Assembly (NCBI GenBank): GCA_030613045.1
Contig: JAUWMS010000142.1
Location: forward strand, 1 to 6,692
DNA from: Candidatus Latescibacterota bacterium
GTDB lineage: Bacteria; Latescibacterota; 4484-107
Reading direction: 5' to 3'
Length of the DNA stretch: 6,692 bases
Part shown: piece after piece, positions 1 through 6,687 of the stretch
Layout: the number at the start of each line of letters is the position of its first letter
Position numbering within the stretch: the stretch's first letter is position 1
Translations under genes and position numbers: made by a program
Notes under the pieces: model-generated
Told to the model about the DNA's origin: nothing
The model's input: the letters and a program-made list of their open reading frames with translations, nothing else
Databases searched by the model: none

Positions 1-2405
1 CCCTGCGTCTGGGCTGTGAGACCTATTCCAATGACTACAATCCGGTTGCGGTTCTCATACAGAAATGCACCTTGGAGTATCCTCAGAAATACGGCAAGCC
101 CGGAGAGATTGAGAGAGAGGTTGAATCCTTTGGGGTCAGGCGTAAGGAAAAAGTCAAGGTGGAGAACAGGCTGCTGGAGGACGTGAAGCAATGGGGCCAC
201 TGGGTTTTAGAGGAAGCGAAAAAGGAGATTGGTAGGTTTTACCCCGTTGAAGAAGATGGCTCCATTCCGGTGGGCTATATCTGGGCAAGGACGATGCCCT
301 GTCAGAATCCTTCCTGCGGTGCCGAACTTCCTCTGATGCGGCAATTCTGGCTGGCAAAGAAGCCCAAGAAAAAGGTGGCGCTTTATCCATACATTGATGG
401 CCGGGAGGTCAAGTTCAAAATCGTGGGCGACCTGCATGCGTCCCGCGGACAGGCAGGTGGATATGAGCAGATGCCCACAGACTTTGACCCGACCCATGGC
501 ACGGTTGCAAGAGCAGTAGCCACTTGCCCGGTCTGCGGCTCTGTGGTGGACGCCAAGACTACGAGAAGGCTTTTTCAGGAAGGGAAAGCCGGACAGCGGA
601 TGGTGGCGGTGGTTTTGCACAAGCCCGGCACAAGCGGCAAGAGATACCGGATTGCCACAGAGAAGGATATGGAAATTTTCAGAGAGGCAGAGGAATATCT
701 GAAAGAAAAGCTGGAAAAGCTGATGATGGAATGGGGGATGGATCCGGTGCCGGATGAAAACATTGACCCGAATTCTGTAAAACCCCGAACCATGTGGCTT
801 TATGGAATGAAGAAATGGGGCGATATGTTCAATTCAAGGCAGAAGCTGGCGATGATTACCTTTGTGGAGAAGGTGCGAGAAGTGCATGGGAAAATGCTGG
901 AAGAAGGCTATGAGGAGGGGTATGCAAAAGCGGTGGTGAGTTATTTGGCGTTGGGGGTGGATAGGCTTGCGTCATTCTCTACGACATTGTGTAGATGGAA
1001 AAGCGGAACAGAACAGAATATTCCAGCATATAGTGGGCGAAATGCTCTACCAATGGTTTTTGATTATTTTGAGATAAACACCGTCGGTACCATAAGCACA
1101 AGCTGGTCTAATTCAATAGAGACAGTCACAGAGTCGTTAGAAAACGTGTTTGATTCGACAGTTTCAGCAACTATTACGCAGAGCTCTTCAACATCTCTCT
1201 CATACCCTAACGGTTTTTTTGACGCGGTTTTTACAGATCCCCCCTATTACGACAATATCAATTATGCGGAGCTATCTGATTTTTTCTATGTATGGCTTAA
1301 AAGAACAATTGGAGATTTGTATGTAGAACTCTTTTCCACACCGTTAGTTCCTAAATCGAACGAAATTGTGGCGAACCCAATTAGACAAGGGGGTCAGGAA
1401 AAAGCAAAGGAATTTTTTGAGTACAATCTCAAAAAATCCTTTCAGGAAATCCATCGTATCCTAAAAGAAGATGGGATTGCAGTTATAGTGTACGCCCACA
1501 AGTCCACCGAGGGCTGGGAAACACTCATCAACTCCCTGTTGGACTCCGGCTTAATCATAACCGGAGCATGGCCCTTGCACACCGAAATGAAAGCAAGAAT
1601 GAACGCAATGGAAACGGCATCCCTCGCCTCCTCCATCTACATCGTAGCCCGCAAGATGGAGCGCCAGCCCACCGGCTTCTACAATGAGGTTCATGAAGAA
1701 CTGAAGCGGCACCTGAACGCAAAACTCGAACGTCTTTGGGCAGAGGGCATCGGCGGAGCGGACTTCTTCATCGCCGCCATTGGCTCTGCCATCGAGGTCT
1801 TTGGCAAATACGAGCAGGTGATGGACTACGAGGGCCACATCGTCCGTGCCGACCGCCTGCTTGCGGACGTGCGAAAGATCTCCACGGATTACGCGGTGCA
1901 TCAGATATTGCACAACGGCTTTGAGGGAGCCATTTCCGATTTGACCCGTTTTTACGTGCTCTATCGCTGGAACTACGGCGGGGTGAAGGTGCACTTTGAT
2001 GAAGCACGCAAACTGGCTCAGAGTTGCAGCATAGATCTGACGAAGGAATGGAGCGGCCAAGGCTTCATCGTAAAGGAAAAAGAATTCATCCGGGTCGCGG
2101 GACCCCATGAGCGGAAGCCGGATGATCTGAAGCGATCCTCAGAACTCGTAGATGTGCTCCACCGCGTGCTTTTGCTCTGGGAAAAGAGCCGGCGGGATGA
2201 GATGGTGAGCTTGCTTCAGGAATCGGCGTATCGAAAAACCGAGCCGTTTTATCGGGTGGCCCAGGCCATATCCGCGACCCTGCCTATTGAGAACAAGGAG
2301 AAAAAACTCTTGGATGGATTCCTGGCGGGCAGAGAGCGCTTAAAAGAAGAAGTAAGAAAAGAAGCGGTGAGAAGGGAACCAGTACAAAGGAGTTTATTCG
2401 AATGA
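1..2405 (+). CDS. DUF1156/COG1743 adenine-specific DNA methylase with zinc ribbon, 5'-truncated by the window edge
   Basis: Predicted S-adenosylmethionine-dependent DNA (adenine-N6) methyltransferase of a defence system. The frame is open from the first whole codon at position 3, giving 800 residues (numbered here from that codon). Residues 1-20 include [17 protein letters not shown], which in this family follows the SAM-binding DPF-GGG motif. The true start and motif I therefore lie off the left edge, and the TTG at 72 is not the start. A zinc ribbon is formed by C100 and C105 with the CPVC pair C175/C178. LCRW at 329-332 and [12 protein letters not shown] follow. The catalytic DPPY is at 412-415 ([16 protein letters not shown]). 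The family's C-terminal region begins near [18 protein letters not shown], about residue 585. Family members usually run to about 900-1000 residues, so roughly 100 or more N-terminal residues are missing. The stop codon overlaps the next start (ATGA). Base composition drops sharply over the catalytic core (961-1500). The family call is firm; the modified site is unknown. Confidence 0.93.
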   Translation, partial: LRLGCETYSNDYNPVAVLIQKCTLEYPQKYGKPGEIEREVESFGVRRKEKVKVENRLLEDVKQWGHWVLEEAKKEIGRFYPVEEDGSIPVGYIWARTMPCQNPSCGAELPLMRQFWLAKKPKKKVALYPYIDGREVKFKIVGDLHASRGQAGGYEQMPTDFDPTHGTVARAVATCPVCGSVVDAKTTRRLFQEGKAGQRMVAVVLHKPGTSGKRYRIATEKDMEIFREAEEYLKEKLEKLMMEWGMDPVPDENIDPNSVKPRTMWLYGMKKWGDMFNSRQKLAMITFVEKVREVHGKMLEEGYEEGYAKAVVSYLALGVDRLASFSTTLCRWKSGTEQNIPAYSGRNALPMVFDYFEINTVGTISTSWSNSIETVTESLENVFDSTVSATITQSSSTSLSYPNGFFDAVFTDPPYYDNINYAELSDFFYVWLKRTIGDLYVELFSTPLVPKSNEIVANPIRQGGQEKAKEFFEYNLKKSFQEIHRILKEDGIAVIVYAHKSTEGWETLINSLLDSGLIITGAWPLHTEMKARMNAMETASLASSIYIVARKMERQPTGFYNEVHEELKRHLNAKLERLWAEGIGGADFFIAAIGSAIEVFGKYEQVMDYEGHIVRADRLLADVRKISTDYAVHQILHNGFEGAISDLTRFYVLYRWNYGGVKVHFDEARKLAQSCSIDLTKEWSGQGFIVKEKEFIRVAGPHERKPDDLKRSSELVDVLHRVLLLWEKSRRDEMVSLLQESAYRKTEPFYRVAQAISATLPIENKEKKLLDGFLAGRERLKEEVRKEAVRREPVQRSLFE
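961..1500. other. Low-GC mosaic segment inside the methylase gene
   Basis: By hand count this 540-bp stretch is about 39% GC. The lines just before it are 50-57% and those just after rise from 52% to 65%. Codon use changes with it: inside, AGA for Arg and A/T-ending codons (TTG, GTA, ATT, CTA) dominate; after about 1500, C/G-ending codons (CGC, ACC, GGC, TTC, TAC) dominate. The frame stays open and the family motifs are present, so the gene is not broken. The patch covers LCRW, a Ser/Thr-rich linker, and the DPPY active site with the helix after it. An inferred explanation is intragenic recombination with an allele from a lower-GC relative. Confidence 0.6.
2386..2392 (+). promoter_or_regulatory. 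Ribosome binding site of the 60-residue ORF
   Basis: AAAGGAG lies 9 nt before the ATG at 2402, within the last codons of the methylase. It supports independent or coupled initiation of the small gene and makes that ORF more credible than its size alone would. Confidence 0.7.
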
Positions 2406-2584
2406 AAACTACACGAGAAATGAGAAAACTTCGTGGGTGGGACGACGAGAAGATTTACTTCCAGGATGAAAAAGAGCGCAAAGAATGGTGTGTGTCGGAT
2501 GAGGAAGCCCTGTATCGTCAACTCGTCGAACTATGCAGCGCGTATTTTGAAAAGAAGGCCAGCGAAGGGAGATCGGTAAGATGA
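2402..2584 (+). CDS. Small charged protein between methylase and DUF499 ATPase, function unknown
   Basis: I do not recognise this 60-residue protein. It begins [20 protein letters not shown] and ends [10 protein letters not shown]. Fourteen Lys/Arg and fourteen Asp/Glu make it about 47% charged with net charge near zero. It has two cysteines (C30, C45), three aromatic clusters (W13, Y19-F20, W29) and no membrane segment or signal peptide, so it is probably cytosolic and largely helical. The helix around [19 protein letters not shown] looks amphipathic and could bind a partner. Its start overlaps the methylase stop (ATGA, 2402-2405) and its stop overlaps the ATPase start (ATGA, 2581-2584). A good Shine-Dalgarno site precedes it. 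This locked position implies translation in step with both large proteins, and suggests (inference) an adaptor or assembly subunit of the system. Confidence 0.8.
   Translation: MKTTREMRKLRGWDDEKIYFQDEKERKEWCVSDEEALYRQLVELCSAYFEKKASEGRSVR
2567..2571 (+). promoter_or_regulatory. Ribosome binding site of the DUF499 ATPase
   Basis: GGGAG, in the context AAGGGAGA, sits 9 nt before the ATG at 2581 and inside the small ORF. It supports 2581 as the start, together with the ATGA overlap. Confidence 0.65.
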
Positions 2585-5148
2585 AAGCATTCCACACGAT
2601 TGCGATCCCCCACCGGGACATCTTAGAAGGCAGACTCACGATGGACGTGTTTGCCGCAGACCTGTGGGAGGTTCGTCAGAAAAGAGGACCGGACGAATAC
2701 AAAGATGCGGAGACTTTTTTCAGAAAAACGTATCTTACCCAGGGTATGCAAGATCTGCTTGGGATTGTGGAAAAGCGTTTGCGCGGGGAAGGCGGCGATC
2801 CGGTGATTCAGATTCAAACGCCTTTTGGTGGAGGGAAGACCCATGCTTTGATCGCTATGTACCATAAGGCCGAGACGTGGAAAGCAGCGCCCGTGGTCAT
2901 TGTGGGCGAAAAGCTGCAAACAGGAAGCAGAGCAGAAAATTTTGACACCCTCTGGGGCGTGATGGAAGAGCAACTCACCGGAACGAAAGCGGCGTTTTCG
3001 TCTCCTGTGCCGCCGGGCGGAGAGCAGATCAAGCAGCTTTTGCAGGGACATGCGCCCGTTCTCATCCTTATGGACGAGCTGATCCCTTATTTGAATACCA
3101 CGGATGCGGTGCAGGTGGGGGATGCCACGCTGACTACGTTGACCCTGACCTTCCTCCATAATTTGACCAACGTGGTCAGCGAGATGGGAAACGTCTCCCT
3201 CGTGCTGACCACGACGCCCAGCAATCCCTACAACAGAACAGCGAGGGGCGAGGAACTCGTAGCCCAGCTTCAGGACATCACGGCCCGAAGGGAGATTATA
3301 AAGTCTCCTGTGCAGGAAGATGAGATCGCCCGGATCATCAGAAGACGGCTTTTCGGTGATATGGATCTAAAGGGGGCTGAAAGCGCGGTGGCGGGATTCG
3401 TGGAATACGCCGAAAAAGAAGGGATTCTTCCGACGGGCATGCAGCCGAGTGAGTACAGGGACCGATTCTTAGATGCGTATCCGTTTATGCCGGAGGTCGT
3501 GGATGTGCTGTATCATCGTTGGGGAAGTTTCCCGACCTTCCAGAGAACGAGAGGCGTGCTCCGGCTTCTTGCCTTAGTCATTCGTTCCCTGAAAGAAACC
3601 CATCCTCCCTATATCAGTCTGGCCGATTTCGATCTGTCCGATCAGGAGATCCGGCAGGAACTCCTGAGGAATATCGGACCTGAATACAATGGAGTCATAG
3701 CGGCGGACATTACGGATGTAGAAGCCGGTTCTAAGAAAGTGGATGTTTCCTTAGGAAGGGCCTATCAGGGATTGCACCTGGGCAGCCGAACGGCCACGAC
3801 GATCTTTCTCTACTCGTTCTCCGGCGGGCACGAACGGGGCACTACCCTGGGGGACCTCAAGCGATGCGCTACGACTCTTGAGAATCCCGCGTCTGTGGTG
3901 GCGGAGGCGGTGGAACAGTCCAAGGGCAAGCTGTTCTATCTTCAAGATATAGATGAGAAATACTTCTTTGACAATCAGCCCAATATAAACCGCATCCTGC
4001 GGACCAGAATGGAGAATGTCAAGGAGGGGGAGTTGGTTCAGATGGAGCAGGAGCTTCTACGAACGCGCATCCAGGGCGGGAACTTAGGCGTTTTCGTCTG
4101 GGAAGAAGAGGGAGGCAACATCCCGGATTCCGCGGACCTCAAGCTCGTGATCCTGAAAAAAGGCACCCCGGAGATCATCAACGGCATCCTGACCACCAAG
4201 GGCCTGACCCCGCGGGTGTACCGGAATGCCCTGTTTTTCCTCTATCCATCAGAATCCGAAAGAGCGGGTTTTGTCCATACCCTCAAGCGCAAACTGGCCT
4301 ATCAATCCATTGAGCAGGATAAGCACCTCAGCCTTTCGGATGAGCAGAAAAAGGATATTCGAAAAGAATTGAAGAACATAGAATCCGGATTGAAGGAATC
4401 CATCCGCAGGTTCTATCGGAGCGTGGCCATTCCTGATAGAAAAGGCTTCAAGGAAACGGATTTGGGGATACCCACTTATGGCGAGGATAAGAAGCTGGAT
4501 CAAGCCGTGTACGAAAAGCTCCGTTCCGATGGAGAAATCCTGGAAAAGATCGTGCCCTTGGTGATCAAAGAGAAGTACCTCTCCGGCAAGGACTACGTGA
4601 AGACAGAGCAAGTCTATCAATCCTGTCTTAAAACCCCCGGAGAGACCCGACCGATCCGTAAGGGGATTCTGGAACAGGGGATCGCGGAAGGCGTGCGCAT
4701 GGGGCTTTTTGGTCTGGGAGAACTGGAAGAGGATACACCGGTCTGTGGCTATTTCAGGCAACAGCCATCTATTATGCTTTCCGGCAACGAGGTCCTGATT
4801 AGCGAATTGCTGTGCCGTGAGCAGAAGAAAGCTGAAGAAGTCCCGGCAGGGGCGGAAGGGACACCATCATATTCACCGCTGGAGCCACTTAGAGTTGGCA
4901 AAAAAATCGAGGGCGGAAAGCCAGGCACTCCGACGAAAACAAAAGATAGCATCCAATTGAGATTTGAGATCCCAAAAGGAAAGGTCTCCAATATCATGGG
5001 GGTGATCAACCTATTACAGAGCAAGTTTGAAACGGTGGAGATCGCACTTACGGCCAAGCAAGGGACGATCTCCGAACAGGATTACGAGGACAAAATCGAG
5101 GAAACGTTCCGACAATTGGAGATTGAATTGAAGGTTGACGCAGTATGA
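2581..5148 (+). CDS. DUF499 (COG1483) AAA-like P-loop ATPase of a defence module
   Basis: An 855-residue predicted ATPase that couples ATP hydrolysis to work on DNA or on partner proteins in defence systems; its exact role is not established. The Walker A loop is TPFGGGKTH at residues 80-88 with the P-loop lysine at 86. Walker B is VLILMDE, ending in D165-E166. A sensor-1-like strand is VLTTTPSNPY from 208. The family signature PFMPEVVDVLYHRWGSFPTF leads into QRTRGVLRLLA, whose R322/R324 may be the arginine finger. Further conserved-looking blocks are FLYSFSGGHERGTTLGDL and the C-terminal stretch with ISEQDYEDKIEETFRQLEIE, typical of DUF499. All nucleotide-binding elements are intact and the length looks complete. 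The start at 2581 is fixed by the overlap with the preceding stop and by GGGAG. DUF499 proteins resemble the BrxC/PglY type of large ATPase in general plan. I see no nuclease or helicase domain. Confidence 0.93.
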   Translation: MKAFHTIAIPHRDILEGRLTMDVFAADLWEVRQKRGPDEYKDAETFFRKTYLTQGMQDLLGIVEKRLRGEGGDPVIQIQTPFGGGKTHALIAMYHKAETWKAAPVVIVGEKLQTGSRAENFDTLWGVMEEQLTGTKAAFSSPVPPGGEQIKQLLQGHAPVLILMDELIPYLNTTDAVQVGDATLTTLTLTFLHNLTNVVSEMGNVSLVLTTTPSNPYNRTARGEELVAQLQDITARREIIKSPVQEDEIARIIRRRLFGDMDLKGAESAVAGFVEYAEKEGILPTGMQPSEYRDRFLDAYPFMPEVVDVLYHRWGSFPTFQRTRGVLRLLALVIRSLKETHPPYISLADFDLSDQEIRQELLRNIGPEYNGVIAADITDVEAGSKKVDVSLGRAYQGLHLGSRTATTIFLYSFSGGHERGTTLGDLKRCATTLENPASVVAEAVEQSKGKLFYLQDIDEKYFFDNQPNINRILRTRMENVKEGELVQMEQELLRTRIQGGNLGVFVWEEEGGNIPDSADLKLVILKKGTPEIINGILTTKGLTPRVYRNALFFLYPSESERAGFVHTLKRKLAYQSIEQDKHLSLSDEQKKDIRKELKNIESGLKESIRRFYRSVAIPDRKGFKETDLGIPTYGEDKKLDQAVYEKLRSDGEILEKIVPLVIKEKYLSGKDYVKTEQVYQSCLKTPGETRPIRKGILEQGIAEGVRMGLFGLGELEEDTPVCGYFRQQPSIMLSGNEVLISELLCREQKKAEEVPAGAEGTPSYSPLEPLRVGKKIEGGKPGTPTKTKDSIQLRFEIPKGKVSNIMGVINLLQSKFETVEIALTAKQGTISEQDYEDKIEETFRQLEIELKVDAV

Positions 5149-5213
5149 ACGTGGTCAAAATGATACTGGCTGGACTTTTGATTGGATTATTTTTCGTAGT
5201 GGATTCCCGCTGA
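5145..5213 (+). CDS. Possible 22-residue single-span membrane micropeptide
   Basis: An ATG overlaps the DUF499 stop as ATGA, as at the two junctions upstream, and opens 22 codons ending at TGA 5211-5213. The product starts MNVVKM and then runs ILAGLLIGLFFVV before ending DSR, that is, a short N-terminus, about 14 uncharged hydrophobic residues and a charged tail. It could be a tiny membrane peptide or the remnant of a membrane or secreted protein's signal segment. Against it: it is very short, has only a weak AAGG before it, and a 49-codon TTG-started frame (5135-5284) competes for the same DNA. Reported mainly because of the repeated ATGA arrangement. Confidence 0.25.
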   Translation: MNVVKMILAGLLIGLFFVVDSR

Positions 5214-5221
5214 AAATCAAG

Positions 5222-5229
5222 AAAGGAGG
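5222..5229 (+). promoter_or_regulatory. Strong Shine-Dalgarno sequence without a convincing gene at normal spacing
   Basis: AAAGGAGG is the best ribosome binding site in the window, but the M20 ATG at 5281 is 51 nt further on. At normal spacing (8 nt) there is only a TTG at 5238, opening a 31-codon frame that ends at 5333, out of frame with the M20 gene. It may serve a leader peptide. Alternatively it may be brought closer to 5281 by the hairpin between them, although about 23 nt of unpaired spacer would remain. Confidence 0.45.
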
Positions 5230-5237
5230 AAGGGATA

Positions 5238-5265
5238 TTGGAAAACAGTTCCCACTGTTTTCTAA
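5238..5265 (+). promoter_or_regulatory. Inverted repeat / RNA hairpin immediately upstream of the M20 gene
   Basis: GAAAACAGT (5241-5249) and ACTGTTTTC (5254-5262) are perfect reverse complements around a TCCC loop. Pairs 5240-5263 (G-U in RNA), 5239-5264 and 5238-5265 extend the stem to 12 bp. No T-run follows, and the stem is AT-rich, so it is not a normal intrinsic terminator. It could be an operator palindrome for a dimeric repressor, or an RNA structure controlling initiation at 5281. Confidence 0.6.
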
Positions 5266-5266
5266 A
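5238..5266 (+). promoter_or_regulatory. Possible sigma-70-type promoter for the M20 gene
   Basis: TTGGAA (5238-5243, 4 of 6 to TTGACA) is followed after 17 bp by TCTAAA (5261-5266, 4 of 6 to TATAAT). The inverted repeat would fill the spacer, where a repressor would block polymerase. Transcription would begin near 5273, leaving only about 8 nt of leader, which would fit the lack of a Shine-Dalgarno site directly before 5281. Both boxes are imperfect, so this is a weak prediction. Confidence 0.25.
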
Positions 5267-5280
5267 TTACCGAAAATACT

Positions 5281-6522
5281 ATGACCATATCCAAACAGGA
5301 AGTGCGAAACGCTCTAAAGGCCCGGAAGGATGAGGTTGTCGAGGTGTTGTGCGATTTGATTCGCCTGCCTTCCACGCGGGGAAATGAAGGTCCTGTGGGG
5401 CGCTATCTGCTGGACCGGATGGCGGATCTGGCGGACGTGTGCGAGCCGGCTCCGATTTCCGAAAATATTGTAGAGGACTCCGACTATTCGTTTCCGCTGG
5501 AGGGCCTCACGTACGCGGATCGGCCCAATGTGCGTTTGGTCAAGAAAGGCACGGGACGCGGAAAGTCGCTCTTGTTCAACACCCACATGGACGTGGTGCC
5601 GCCGTCTCAGATGCAGGAGCGTCCCTTCGATCCGCAGGTGAGGGACGGCATCGTCTTTGGTCGGGGCGCGTGCGATGCCAAAGGCCAGATCGCCACGTTA
5701 TTCCTCGCCCTCCGGGTGCTCGATGATCTCGGAATTGCGCTGAAGGGCGACGGGATCGTGCACTTTGTGGGCGAGGAGGAATGCGGCGGAAACGGGACCC
5801 TGGCCTGCATCCGGGGGCCGGACCGGGCCGATGCCGCGGTGGTGCTGGAGCCCACGGGATTGACGTGTCTTCCCTCGGTGCGCGGCGCGGTGTGGTTCGA
5901 GGTGACGTGTACCGGACGGTCGGGGCACAGCGGACAGGCCAAGGCTACGGTCAGCGCCCTGAAGGAGGCCATCGCGGCCATCCACATTTTGGAGGGCTAT
6001 CACGCGCGCTTGCTAACGGCTTCCAAGGGGATCCCGCTGTTCGACAGGTTTGAGAATCCGATGCCCATTACGTTTGGCACGATGGCGGCCGGGGATTGGC
6101 CGGCTACGGCTCCCCAGAAGGCGACGTTCCAGGGCGTGCTTGGATTTTTGCCCAACAAGACCAAGGAGCAAATTCAGGAGGAGATGCGCCAGGTGCTTAT
6201 TGATGAGGGGGACGACTGGCTGAAGGAGCACTTCGACCTGAATTTTATCTACCGCCACGACAGCAGTGTGATCCCGCCGGATCATCCCTTGGTGCAGACC
6301 ATGACCCAGGCTTGTCGTCGAAGCGATCTAAAGCCGGAGGTTACCGCCATGCCGGCCTCGTGCGATGCGTGGTTTTACAATAACTTGCTTGAGATCCCAA
6401 CGCTGGTTTTCGGACCGGGGAAGTTGCAGACCGCTCACTCGAATCATGAGCAGATCGCGGTGGCGGAGATTTTGAAGGCTGCCGAGGTGTTGATCGAGCT
6501 GATGAGGACGTGGCGTGGGTAG
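5281..6522 (+). CDS. M20-family zinc metallohydrolase (ArgE/DapE/carboxypeptidase G2 type)
   Basis: A complete 413-residue cytosolic amidohydrolase that would remove an acyl group or C-terminal residue from a small peptide or N-acylated amino acid; the substrate cannot be told from sequence. The di-zinc centre is visible: H102 in THMDVV with D104, D132 in GRGACDAKG as bridging ligand, E166 (probable general base) and E167 in GEEECGGNGT, E190 in VVLEPTG, and H386 in TAHSNHEQ. The inserted dimerisation domain follows, with its conserved His at 216 in TGRSGHSGQA. No signal peptide is seen. The start at 5281 is the only reasonable one, since an in-frame TAA lies at 5263-5265, but no Shine-Dalgarno site is directly before it. 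GC is higher than in the upstream module, and a spacer separates the two, so it probably belongs to the host background and not to the defence operon. A strong terminator follows. Confidence 0.93.
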   Translation: MTISKQEVRNALKARKDEVVEVLCDLIRLPSTRGNEGPVGRYLLDRMADLADVCEPAPISENIVEDSDYSFPLEGLTYADRPNVRLVKKGTGRGKSLLFNTHMDVVPPSQMQERPFDPQVRDGIVFGRGACDAKGQIATLFLALRVLDDLGIALKGDGIVHFVGEEECGGNGTLACIRGPDRADAAVVLEPTGLTCLPSVRGAVWFEVTCTGRSGHSGQAKATVSALKEAIAAIHILEGYHARLLTASKGIPLFDRFENPMPITFGTMAAGDWPATAPQKATFQGVLGFLPNKTKEQIQEEMRQVLIDEGDDWLKEHFDLNFIYRHDSSVIPPDHPLVQTMTQACRRSDLKPEVTAMPASCDAWFYNNLLEIPTLVFGPGKLQTAHSNHEQIAVAEILKAAEVLIELMRTWRG

Positions 6523-6539
6523 TCATGGGGCACTTTTTA

Positions 6540-6548
6540 GGGGGGGGG
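6540..6548 (+). repeat. G9 homopolymer tract
   Basis: Nine consecutive G residues lie 17 bp after the M20 stop codon. The tract is outside any coding region. It is complementary to the C10 tract at 6678-6687. Confidence 0.7.
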
Positions 6549-6582
6549 TGCGAAGAAAGAAGCATAGCGGGATAAAACAACA

Positions 6583-6619
6583 AGGCCACCGGAAAAAACC
6601 CGGTGGCCTCATTTTTTTT
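6583..6619 (+). terminator. Rho-independent terminator after the M20 gene
   Basis: AGGCCACCGG (6583-6592) and CCGGTGGCCT (6600-6609) form a perfect 10-bp GC-rich stem around a 7-nt AAAAAAC loop. After two bases (CA) comes T8 (6612-6619). It ends the M20 transcript 60 bp after the stop codon. On the minus strand the stem is followed by a weaker TTGTTGTTTT, so some activity for a transcript arriving from the right is possible. Confidence 0.93.
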
Positions 6620-6677
6620 CTTCGGTTCTGAAGCAGGCAACTCCTTACCTTGCAGGAGGCTCCATAGGCGCCTTGAT

Positions 6678-6687
6678 CCCCCCCCCC
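6678..6687 (+). repeat. C10 homopolymer tract near the right edge
   Basis: Ten consecutive C residues lie 5 bp from the window end. The stretch 6620-6692 holds no ORF, RNA gene or promoter I can support, only short self-complementary bits such as CTCCT (6641-6645) with AGGAG (6654-6658) and GGCGCC. Confidence 0.65.

Noticed and set aside
72..74. TTG as the start codon of the methylase
   Set aside because: The frame stays open to the left edge, and codons 3-71 encode family-typical sequence ([17 protein letters not shown]), so the gene starts outside the window.
1551..2108. Minus-strand ORF of 185 codons
   Set aside because: It lies opposite the well-supported methylase C-terminal region and has no recognisable domain; it is an antisense shadow in GC-rich DNA.
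2623..3159. Minus-strand ORF of 178 codons
   Set aside because: It is antisense to the Walker A/B part of the ATPase and shows no protein-like motif.
4249..4761. Minus-strand ORF of 170 codons
   Set aside because: It is antisense to the C-terminal half of the ATPase and has no domain or context support.
5135..5167. Promoter with -35 TTGACG at 5135-5140
   Set aside because: The -35 box is good (5 of 6), but no acceptable -10 box lies at 16-19 bp; the nearest candidate (GATACT) is 21 bp away.
5238..5265. Intrinsic terminator for the defence operon
   Set aside because: The stem is AT-rich and no T-run follows on either strand, so termination is unlikely; a regulatory hairpin or operator fits better.
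6341..6640. Minus-strand ORF of 99 codons across the terminator
   Set aside because: It runs antisense through the M20 C-terminus and the terminator hairpin, and its product is low-complexity Pro/Ser-rich sequence.
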